In this document: positions 5,848 through 10,818 of the stretch, one piece after another
Layout: each line of letters opens with the position of its first letter
How positions within the stretch are numbered: the first letter of the stretch is position 1
Source: Phycisphaerales bacterium
Lineage (GTDB): Bacteria > Planctomycetota > Phycisphaerae > Phycisphaerales > UBA1924
Assembly (NCBI GenBank): GCA_030680655.1
Contig: JAUXUZ010000156.1
Span: forward strand, 1 to 10,818
Direction of reading: 5' to 3'
Length of the DNA: 10,818 bases
Program-made: the position numbers and the translations under genes
Notes under the pieces: model-generated
What the model saw: only the letters and a program-made list of their open reading frames with translations
Told to the model about the DNA's origin: nothing
Database searches by the model: none

Positions 5848-6785
5848 CGCTCACCCCCCGGCTTCTCACTGCCCGCCGCGGACTCGGCGGCGAGGCGGAG
5901 ACTCAGGGTCCCGGCATCCGGCTTGGCGGTCGCCGCGCCACCCGGCGATGCGGATGCGGTGAACTGCGGCTGGAAGAGACGCCAGCCGGCGATGGAGCGG
6001 AGGCTGTCGGAGAGGGCCGCCGTCGCGGCGCGGTCCTCCATGGCGACCACAAGCGTGAGGCTCTCGGGTGTGGCAGTGAGCGACTCGGTGCGGAGCTTGG
6101 GGGCCTCAGATGGAGCCGCTCCCCGCGGCCAGGCCGTCAGGAGCGATGCGACCGCGTCGGCCGCGTCACGTTGCAGGGCTGGGCGTGCGGCACGGGTGCG
6201 GGTGAGCCTGCCCAGGTCCTGGTCCAACAGCGTTCGTGCCGCCTCTGGAGTAGCGGCTGAGGGGAACAGGCCCTTGAGGCTTGATTGAGCGAGCGCCCGG
6301 TGTTCGGCCGCCGAGGCACGCAGGGATGCCGCGCGGCGCTCGACCCCGATCACTGCCGCGACCGTCAGTAGGAGGATGGCTGCGGCGGCCGCGCCCGCGG
6401 CACGGCGCTTGGCGATGGTGACGGGCTGCGGTTCCAGATCGCCCCAGAGGAAGTTGAGCCGGTGAACCAGCGCGGCAGCATCTCCATCACCTGCGAGAGC
6501 GGACGGGGGAGCCTCCGGTACCGCGACGATGTCGCCGGGAGCAACGAGCGCGGCCAACCGCTCCCGCGAGACGGCCGCGGCCAGGACCCGCGTGCGGTCG
6601 ATGGTGATGTAGGCGGGCTTGACGCTCTCAAGCGCCACCGGCATGAACTCCGCGAAGAGCTCATCGAGCAGAGCGTTGTCGCACGCAGGTGCGCTACCCG
6701 GCCGCGCGGCCGCGCCGGCATGCTCGAGCGTGAGCACAGCCCAGTAGACCTGGTCGGTCGGGATCGTGCGGGTGGGCGCTGTCAC
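5844..6785 (-). CDS. gspL: GspL/PilM-PilN-like secretion platform protein
   Basis: This 313-aa protein starts at GTG 6785 (GTGA overlap with the GspC-like gene). Residues 1-125 form a cytoplasmic part, including VALESVKPAYITIDRTRVLA (an actin-like-fold style stretch). NFLWGDLEPQP (111-121) resembles the NLLQGxF/Y motif that precedes the membrane helix in GspL. A single membrane segment spans about 129-148 (AAGAAAAAILLLTVAAVIGV), followed by a periplasmic coiled-coil and a ferredoxin-like domain (about 175-290). In type II secretion GspL binds the ATPase GspE on the cytoplasmic side and GspM in the membrane. The cytoplasmic part is shorter than in classical GspL (about 400 aa in total), so it may be reduced. 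Confidence 0.7.
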   Translation of the reverse strand: MTAPTRTIPTDQVYWAVLTLEHAGAAARPGSAPACDNALLDELFAEFMPVALESVKPAYITIDRTRVLAAAVSRERLAALVAPGDIVAVPEAPPSALAGDGDAAALVHRLNFLWGDLEPQPVTIAKRRAAGAAAAAILLLTVAAVIGVERRAASLRASAAEHRALAQSSLKGLFPSAATPEAARTLLDQDLGRLTRTRAARPALQRDAADAVASLLTAWPRGAAPSEAPKLRTESLTATPESLTLVVAMEDRAATAALSDSLRSIAGWRLFQPQFTASASPGGAATAKPDAGTLSLRLAAESAAGSEKPGGER

Positions 6786-7285
6786 GGGATGCCCTGCTCC
6801 ATCAACAGCCGCCGCGTGCCCGTCGCATCCGTCAGCGTGACCCCTGTCGCGTCGATCCGCGTGACCGTGCGTGGCCCCACCCTCGCTCCTTCAGCCACGA
6901 CGACCAGTCCATCCGCATCGGGGTCGTAGATCACCGCTTTGAGCACACCGCCCGTCCCCGCTCCACTATCACGCACCATGCCAACCAGTTGCAGCCGCAG
7001 CGGCGGCGGCGGTGTGGAGGGTGCGGGCAGCGGCGGGTCGAGCGTCCAGATGGGCGCATCGAACGCGGCGATCTGCAGGGGCAAACGCTGCGAAGCGCCG
7101 GCGCGAGCAACCGGCGCGGGCGCCGGGCCGCTCGGCAGGTCCCGCTCCCCGATCGGCCACAGCGCCCACACCAATAACGGCAGCGCGGCCGCCGCGACCC
7201 ACACCCAGCGCTGAGCGCATCGCCGCGCGTGAATCAGCGGGTCCTCCTGGTGAGCACCGTCGGGCGAGGGGGGCCGATGGTGCAT
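6782..7285 (-). CDS. gspC: GspC/PilP-like inner-membrane secretion protein
   Basis: This 167-aa protein has one membrane segment (about residues 27-43, VWVAAAALPLLVWALW) and a proline-rich periplasmic linker. A small beta domain follows: LRLQLVGMVRDSG, then VLKAVIYDPDADGLVVVAEG, then GARVGPRTVTRIDATGVTLT. This is the homology-region fold of GspC/PilP, which contacts the outer-membrane secretin. No PDZ domain follows, as in PilP. ATG 7285 is chosen because it overlaps the preceding stop as TGATG, with GGAG and GGGGG just upstream; GTG 7288 is the alternative. The gene ends with GTGA overlapping the GspL-like gene. Confidence 0.7.
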   Translation of the reverse strand: MHHRPPSPDGAHQEDPLIHARRCAQRWVWVAAAALPLLVWALWPIGERDLPSGPAPAPVARAGASQRLPLQIAAFDAPIWTLDPPLPAPSTPPPPLRLQLVGMVRDSGAGTGGVLKAVIYDPDADGLVVVAEGARVGPRTVTRIDATGVTLTDATGTRRLLMEQGIP

Positions 7286-7431
7286 CACTCCACCCCCACG
7301 GTCACGCGCTGCACCTCGGTCGCCGTCGTCAGCCCGCGCTCAACCAGCAGCCGCCCCTCTTCCTGCAGCCGCCGCATCCCCTCCTGCAGAGCGAGCGTGC
7401 GGATGGCCGACGCGTCCGCCCGTTGCACGAT
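7285..7431 (-). pseudogene. gspE: GspE-type secretion ATPase, C-terminal tail only
   Basis: The frame ending at TGA 7285-7287 reads IVQRADASAIRTLALQEGMR, then LQEEGRLLVERGLTTATEVQ, then RVTVGVE. This is the extreme C-terminus of a GspE/PilB-type ATPase (family pattern: ALxxGMxxLxxDGxxxVxxGxTTxxEVxRVT). Its stop overlaps the GspC-like start (TGATG), the arrangement expected in a gspE-gspC operon. The frame continues upstream as CWQGRAAVY (7542-7516), which could be the GYxGRxGIxE motif near the zinc site. Between these two lie 28 residues rich in Arg/Lys/Pro, encoded by hairpin DNA, and the frame stops at 7567-7569. Walker A, Walker B and the zinc cysteines are absent from the window. A complete GspE has about 400-560 residues, so this is a truncated gene. 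Confidence 0.65.
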
Positions 7432-7436
7432 CCCGT

Positions 7437-7552
7437 GCCTTCGGGAGCGGAGCGCACGAAGGCCGGAAGTGAAGCTGATCGGCCGCCGCGGCGGCCGACT
7501 CCCTTTCTTCCGGCTGTAGACCGCTGCGCGGCCCTGCCAACAGCGCGCAGCG
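7437..7552. repeat. Cluster of three hairpins upstream of gspE tail
   Basis: Three inverted repeats follow each other: GCCTTCG/CGAAGGC (7437-7443 / 7457-7463); GCCGGAAG/CTTCCGGC (7462-7469 / 7507-7514) enclosing the perfect 18-base palindrome CGGCCGCCGCGGCGGCCG (7480-7497); and CGCTGCGCG/CGCGCAGCG (7522-7530 / 7544-7552). No T-run follows on either strand, so they are not ordinary intrinsic terminators. They look like a REP/MITE-type palindromic insertion or scar at the break of gspE. Confidence 0.7.
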
Positions 7553-7566
7553 TCGGCCTCATCTTT

Positions 7567-8226
7567 TCACATTCGCACCTGCCCGCACTCGGGGCACTGG
7601 CGCGACGCATCGAGCGTCGACCGGTCGTACCCGCACCCGGGGCAGTGTCCGCGCTGGGTCCTCCGTTTTTGGCGCATCGTTGAAAAACGCGACCACGCCA
7701 GCGTGAGCAGCGCGGCGGTGACGGTGGCCGCAACGGGCACCACCCACGCCCCACGCTGAAGTTGCAACCTCCGGTAGGTTTTGCCGGGAGGATGCGTGAA
7801 CCGGCCCTCGAGGTCGTTTTCCCGCCATTCGGCCGCCGTTCTCTCCCATTGTGAGCGGAGCAGACCTGCATACACGGCGCGGAGGGCCTCGTCCGATGGT
7901 CGCGAGGGCGCCCACACGACGCGTGAATCGATGTAGGTGGCCACGGGCTGGCCGAGCAGGATTGCTTCCCCATATCGCGACGTCATCTCAGCACGGATCG
8001 GGCTGCTTGGCACGCCGGGGAAGAGCGCTCCGCTCGCATCGGTGTCAAAGTGCCACAATTGAGCCCCTGCCCGGGCCTTAAAGATGGGGATAGCGGCCAC
8101 AGCGGCGAACGCCACAAAGGCGAGCGTCCAGACGGCGATGAACAACCGAACGGTAACCCGCCACCGCGCCTTCCGGGGCGGTGGCGGGGGCGTCATTGAT
8201 GACGTTTGTGAGTGTGGAGTGTTCAT
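7567..8226 (-). CDS. Two-helix membrane protein with C-terminal zinc ribbon
   Basis: This 219-aa protein of unknown function starts at ATG 8226, overlapping the preceding stop by ATGA, so it is probably translated by coupling; no ribosome site is seen. A proline-rich N-terminus is followed by membrane segment 1 (about 26-47, LFIAVWTLAFVAFAAVAAIP). A loop domain of about 110 residues with several Trp follows, presumably outside the membrane, then membrane segment 2 (about 161-178, WVVPVAATVTAALLTLAW). A cytoplasmic basic tail ends in a zinc ribbon with C195, C198, C211 and C214 (CPGCGYD...CPECG). This ribbon-tailed membrane architecture is familiar from Phycisphaerae-type planctomycetes. The ORF could be read from further upstream at 8250, but that lies inside the previous gene. 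Confidence 0.75.
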   Translation of the reverse strand: MNTPHSQTSSMTPPPPPRKARWRVTVRLFIAVWTLAFVAFAAVAAIPIFKARAGAQLWHFDTDASGALFPGVPSSPIRAEMTSRYGEAILLGQPVATYIDSRVVWAPSRPSDEALRAVYAGLLRSQWERTAAEWRENDLEGRFTHPPGKTYRRLQLQRGAWVVPVAATVTAALLTLAWSRFSTMRQKRRTQRGHCPGCGYDRSTLDASRQCPECGQVRM

Positions 8227-9395
8227 CAGGGGAGGCAGAGCTCGGCCCACTTCGTCGCGTCATTCTGGTCAACGAGGCCGTCTCCATCGAGATCGTACCA
8301 ACGCTGCTCCGGCATATCCAAGGGCGTTTGGATCGCGTCCAGCAGCATCGAGTAGTCGGTGGCGTCACGCACGCCGTCCTTGTTGAAGTCGCCGTAGTCC
8401 TTGCCGTTCACCATGCCGTCGGCGTACTTGATAATCCCGGACACTAGCGTGGAGAGCCCTCCCTGCATCGAAACACCCTCGGCGATCTCCACGCGGACCC
8501 ACGACTGATCGCCCAGCAGATGCGGCGCGGCGCGCAGGTCGCTGATGCCGAGCACGATCATGCGGCACTCGTACAGAGTGAGCGCCATCGACGACTCGAT
8601 CTTCCGCGCCTTGAACGATTCCGCCACCGAGAACGTCGCCTGCTTGTCTTTTCCGTTGGGGGGCAGCAGGCCGTCAAAGTCCGGTGTGCCGTCAACTTCG
8701 GGGTTCCAGGGCCGGGAAGGCGGCTGCGGGAGGTTGCCGGGCGTCTGGAGGGGAAAACCGGAAGGCACGAGGTTGGGGTTGTAGGCCGGTGCGTTGGGCA
8801 CCCCCGGGAGCGTGTTCGCCGTCGTGCAGCCTTGGCACGGCGTCGCAGGCGCGTAGTAGTAGGGCCGCCACCTGCCGCCGTTGGGGATCTTCTTGATGAC
8901 CACCGCGTCCTCGTTCCAGGAGCCGGTGCAGTCGGCCCATGTCCGCCGGGTCTTGTAGGTCAGATAGTCCTGCTCCCAGATGATCTGCCCGCACCCGCAG
9001 GGAATATGGTCGGAGTAGGTAGTCGAGAGCGACCACTCGCCCCCAAAGTCGCCCTTGATCTTCTGGACAGCGCCGCAGATTGTGAATGAGGACTCGACGC
9101 CGATGTTCCACTTCGTCCCCGTCGTGATCGAGAACGATGAGCAGCAGTTGCCGCCGCCGCCTCCCGCGAACGTCGGCACCCACCACTTCTGCAGGAACTG
9201 AGCGGTGTCGCCACAGTCAAGCGGGATGACCTGGCTGTTCACCATGACGCGCGTGCAGAACCGGTTCGCCCAACCGTCCCACCCGCCGATGTCCCACCGT
9301 GTTTGCGCCAGCGCCTGACCGGCCAGCAGTGGCACAACGCCCGCCGCGAGCGCCATGATCATCCGTCCTCGTGAACCGACAAGGTTTCTCAACAT
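8226..9395 (-). CDS. Secreted Cys-rich protein with dockerin-like C-terminus
   Basis: This 389-aa protein has a signal peptide (MLRNLVGSRGRMIMALAAGV, then LLAGQALA, cleavage after about residue 30). The central region is rich in Cys, Trp and Tyr (for example GGGGGNCCSSFSITTG, HIPCGCGQIIWEQDY and TPCQGCTT) and probably disulfide-bonded. A proline-rich linker (about 205-235) and a beta domain follow. Two calcium-loop motifs, DFNKDGVRDATDY and DLDGDGLVDQNDATKW, form a type I dockerin-like pair at the end. Such pairs are common in secreted planctomycete proteins outside cellulosomes. Start 9395 is preferred over ATG 9407 because GGAG lies six bases upstream of it. It is coupled to the zinc-ribbon membrane protein, so the two may work together at the cell surface. 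The central domain is not recognised. Confidence 0.75.
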   Translation of the reverse strand: MLRNLVGSRGRMIMALAAGVVPLLAGQALAQTRWDIGGWDGWANRFCTRVMVNSQVIPLDCGDTAQFLQKWWVPTFAGGGGGNCCSSFSITTGTKWNIGVESSFTICGAVQKIKGDFGGEWSLSTTYSDHIPCGCGQIIWEQDYLTYKTRRTWADCTGSWNEDAVVIKKIPNGGRWRPYYYAPATPCQGCTTANTLPGVPNAPAYNPNLVPSGFPLQTPGNLPQPPSRPWNPEVDGTPDFDGLLPPNGKDKQATFSVAESFKARKIESSMALTLYECRMIVLGISDLRAAPHLLGDQSWVRVEIAEGVSMQGGLSTLVSGIIKYADGMVNGKDYGDFNKDGVRDATDYSMLLDAIQTPLDMPEQRWYDLDGDGLVDQNDATKWAELCLP

Positions 9396-9550
9396 TTCAG
9401 ACTCCATTTAAGCCGAGCTCAACCGGCCCCCCCGCGGAACACCCGCGGCGGCACCGGCCTTCCTCTGGTGAGCGAGCGCTGCGGTGTCGAAATGACACAA
9501 TTCCGTTCTGGGGGTGCGAGTATCCCAAACTAGGGTGTTTTGAGGATGCT

Positions 9551-9600
9551 CCCCCGCGCCGCCCTCCCCCTTCCCCCCGCCCGCCCGCCGCGCCCGCCCG
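9551..9600 (-). other. G-rich tract (minus strand), possible G-quadruplex
   Basis: The plus strand carries eight runs of three to six C in 49 bases (9551-9555, 9562-9564, 9566-9570, 9573-9578, 9580-9582, 9584-9586, 9593-9595, 9597-9599) with spacers of one to six bases. The complementary G-runs fit the quadruplex pattern. Confidence 0.45.
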
Positions 9601-9631
9601 CTGGATGTCTCCGCCCCTCCGTGCATGTTCC

Positions 9632-9820
9632 CCGCCCGGCTCCATCCCACCTGTAACCGGCTCCAGCCCATCCGTAATCGATTCCAGCCCGTCTGGAATC
9701 GGCTCCAGCCCGTCGGTAACCGGCTCCAGCCCAACTGGAATCGGCTCCAGCTCAAGTGGAGCCGGTTACCGGCCGATCGGAGTCGGCTACAGGCCGCCTG
9801 TAACCCGGCCGCGCGCCACC
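9632..9820. repeat. Tandem array of nine 21-bp units
   Basis: The units start at 9632, 9653, 9674, 9695, 9716, 9737, 9758, 9779 and 9800, each exactly 21 bp. The five best (9653-9757) share the core CGGCTCCAGCCC preceded by GTAAC or GGAAT; the outer units are degenerate. Positions 9714-9728 (CGGTAACCGGCTCCA) and 9757-9771 (TGGAGCCGGTTACCG) form a perfect 15-bp inverted repeat, and a smaller 8-bp hairpin CGGCTCCA/TGGAGCCG lies inside. The array ends one base before the AAGGAG ribosome site of the 9835 gene. It could be a protein-binding array, a structured leader or a slippage-prone repeat. Confidence 0.9.
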
Positions 9821-9826
9821 AAGGAG
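9821..9826 (+). promoter_or_regulatory. Ribosome binding site deciding the 9835 start
   Basis: AAGGAG lies eight bases before ATG 9835 and begins right where the 21-bp array ends. It fixes the start after the array and argues against reading the array as the N-terminus of this protein. Confidence 0.75.
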
Positions 9827-9834
9827 CCTTGCAC

Positions 9835-10518
9835 ATGCCCCCACGCAACACCAATTACATGCCCCGCCCCGATGGCGACTTCGAATCGTGGATCGCCAAC
9901 TTCCTCCCCGCGGTGGACGACTTCTGGACCGAGCAGGGGCTGGACAAGAACGACCTCGATGCGCTCAAGGATGCCGCCGCGGTGTGGCAATCGGCCTACC
10001 CCAGCCACGTCGCCGCGCAGGCCGCCGCCGAGAGCGCAGCCGCCGCCAAACGCGCTGCCCGCGCAGCGCTGGAGGCCCAGGTGCGCCCCATCACCAACTT
10101 CGTGCAGTCGTTCAGCGCCACCACCGATGCCGACCGCGCTGAGCTTGGCATCAGCATCCGCGACACCAGCCGCACCCCCGTGCCACCCCCCGCCACCGCC
10201 CCCGCAGTCAGCGTCGCCGCCGCCGGCCGCCTCACCCACCAGCTCCGCCTCACCGACTCGGCCACACCGACACGCCGCGGCAAACCCCGCGGCACCACCG
10301 GCGCGGAGGTCTGGTTCGCCCTGACCACGCCGGGCTTACCAGCGCCGCAGGACCCCGCCGCCTACCGCTTCCTCGCCCTCACCACCAAGACCACCCTCCG
10401 CACCGACTTCAAACCCGCCGAGGGTGGCAAGACCGCTTCCTATATGCTCCGCTGGGTCAACACGCGCGGGGAGGTTGGGCCTTGGTCTGAGGTCGCGACC
10501 GGCACCGTCGCGGCGTGA
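9835..10518 (+). CDS. Uncharacterised protein with FN3-like C-terminus
   Basis: This 227-aa protein starts at ATG 9835. Residues 15-50 are DFESWIANFLPAVDDFW and LDALKDAAAVWQSAYPSH, helical and rich in aromatics. Residues 55-85 are an Ala-rich helix (AAQAAAESAAAAKRAARAAL). RPITNFVQSFSATTDADRAE (84-103) and GISIRDTSRTPVPPP (105-119) follow, then a beta domain of about 100 residues ending in YMLRWVNTRGEVGPWSEV, which has the look of a fibronectin type III strand pair (YxxRxVNxxGxxGPWS). I recall similar uncharacterised proteins from planctomycetes and other environmental bacteria, from memory only. There is no signal peptide or membrane segment. It is a monocistronic-looking gene controlled from the region holding the 21-bp array. 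Confidence 0.75.
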   Translation: MPPRNTNYMPRPDGDFESWIANFLPAVDDFWTEQGLDKNDLDALKDAAAVWQSAYPSHVAAQAAAESAAAAKRAARAALEAQVRPITNFVQSFSATTDADRAELGISIRDTSRTPVPPPATAPAVSVAAAGRLTHQLRLTDSATPTRRGKPRGTTGAEVWFALTTPGLPAPQDPAAYRFLALTTKTTLRTDFKPAEGGKTASYMLRWVNTRGEVGPWSEVATGTVAA

Positions 10519-10692
10519 TCAACGAGACGCGACTGTTAAGGAGCGTGGGTGTGGGGCAGGAAGGGATGCTCCCTTGTAGAGGCCACCGGCGGCATGGAAG
10601 AAGCCAAGATCTTTTCCACAAGAGGCCGTGAGGCCGCACTTTACCCGCCCGAATACCGTACGATGCCCTTGTAAGCCGACGGAGGGGGCGCG
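10519..10692. other. Intergenic gap
   Basis: Nothing definite was found. An imperfect AAGGAGC...GCTCCCTT pairing (about 10539-10575) follows the stop of the previous gene but has a bulge, a long loop and no T-run, so it is not called a terminator. Confidence 0.45.
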
Positions 10693-10818
10693 TTGAACCC
10701 TGCTCCCGGCGATTTCACGGGGAGAACCGCCGTCGTGCCGCCTTCCGCCCATTCTGCCGCGTCGCTGAAGCCGCTCTTGGAAGAGTGCGGGTACACCGGC
10801 GCGCGCTTGCAGGCCAGG
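10693..10818 (+). CDS. Start of an unidentified gene, cut by window edge
   Basis: A frame of 42 codons begins at TTG 10693, seven to eight bases after GGAGG (10681-10685) and 18 bases after an in-frame TAA (10672-10674). It is open to the edge. It reads SAHSAASLKPLLEECGYTGA then RLQAR. The phrase LKPLLEECGYTG looks like a genuine conserved N-terminus; I loosely associate such starts with large Eco57I-type or N6-DNA methylase proteins, but only from memory and with low certainty. GTG at the VVPP position is an alternative start. Confidence 0.4.
   Translation, partial: MNPAPGDFTGRTAVVPPSAHSAASLKPLLEECGYTGARLQAR

Larger units (their letters stand above)
9396..9834. other. Divergent intergenic region with C-tract and 21-bp array
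   Basis: About 440 bases lie between the leftward secreted-protein gene and the rightward gene at 9835. They contain a GTGTC/GACAC dyad (9484-9488 / 9494-9498), a C-rich tract (about 9551-9600) and a 21-bp tandem repeat array (9632-9820). Promoters for both directions should lie here, but no convincing -35/-10 pair was found. Three frames stay open across the array because the unit is a multiple of three without stops; I do not call them genes. Confidence 0.6.

Noticed and set aside
7012..7683. Rightward 223-aa open frame across gspC/gspE
   Set aside because: Composition is Arg/Pro/Ala junk typical of an antisense frame in GC-rich DNA.
9484..9498. GTGTC-GAAAT-GACAC operator
   Set aside because: Only five base pairs per arm and no further copies; it could easily occur by chance.
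9632..9820. CRISPR array
   Set aside because: The units are contiguous 21-bp repeats without spacers, and no cas gene is present.
9408..9854. Leftward 148-aa open frame over the array
   Set aside because: It exists only because the 21-bp unit has no stop; there is no ribosome site or recognisable domain.
9371..10324. Rightward 317-aa open frame through the array and the 9835 gene
   Set aside because: Extremely Pro/Ser-rich; it is the shifted frame of the real 9835 gene and begins inside the secreted-protein gene.

Overview
The window is GC-rich bacterial DNA. Its style points to the Planctomycetota, probably a Phycisphaerae-type lineage. The pointers are a secreted protein ending in a dockerin-like pair of calcium loops, a membrane protein ending in a CPGCGYD...CPECG zinc ribbon, a GspC/L/M-type secretion operon with 4-base overlaps, and a remnant of a serine recombinase that lacks the usual zinc-ribbon cysteines. 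This assignment rests on recognised protein styles, not on a database search.

Left part (about 272-4613): a decayed accessory island lying between two directly repeated 181-bp copies (272-452 and 4433-4613) that align without gaps and are about 85% identical. From left to right it holds a structured non-coding stretch with a terminator-like hairpin; the N-terminal part of a GHKL (Hsp90-like) ATPase fused out of frame to the C-terminal part of an ABC-type AAA ATPase (EPELGLHP...ATHS); a large serine recombinase on the minus strand that has lost both ends; an IS3-family orfA start interrupted by an amber stop; a 5'-truncated FRG-domain protein; and one apparently intact gene, a minus-strand PD-(D/E)XK-type nuclease of 418 aa. 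GHKL, AAA, FRG and nuclease domains are typical of defence islands, so this looks like a defence or mobile region broken by successive deletions and insertions.

Middle part (4661-7431): a leftward operon of four genes joined by 2- to 4-base overlaps, GspC-like, GspL-like, GspM-like and a TPR lipoprotein, preceded by only the last 48 codons of a GspE-type secretion ATPase. The rest of gspE is absent from the window; three hairpins in a row (7437-7552) stand where it should continue.

Right part (7567-9395): a secreted dockerin-like protein and a zinc-ribbon membrane protein, overlapping by ATGA and transcribed leftward. A 440-base divergent intergenic region follows (9396-9834). It contains a C-rich/G-rich tract and a 21-bp tandem repeat array with a long internal dyad. 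Then come a rightward gene for an uncharacterised 227-aa protein with a fibronectin-III-like C-terminus (9835-10518) and the first 42 codons of another rightward gene at the edge.

The most unusual signals are the 21-bp array directly upstream of the 9835 gene, the repeat-bracketed island with its single surviving nuclease, and the orphan GspE tail with its hairpin cluster.
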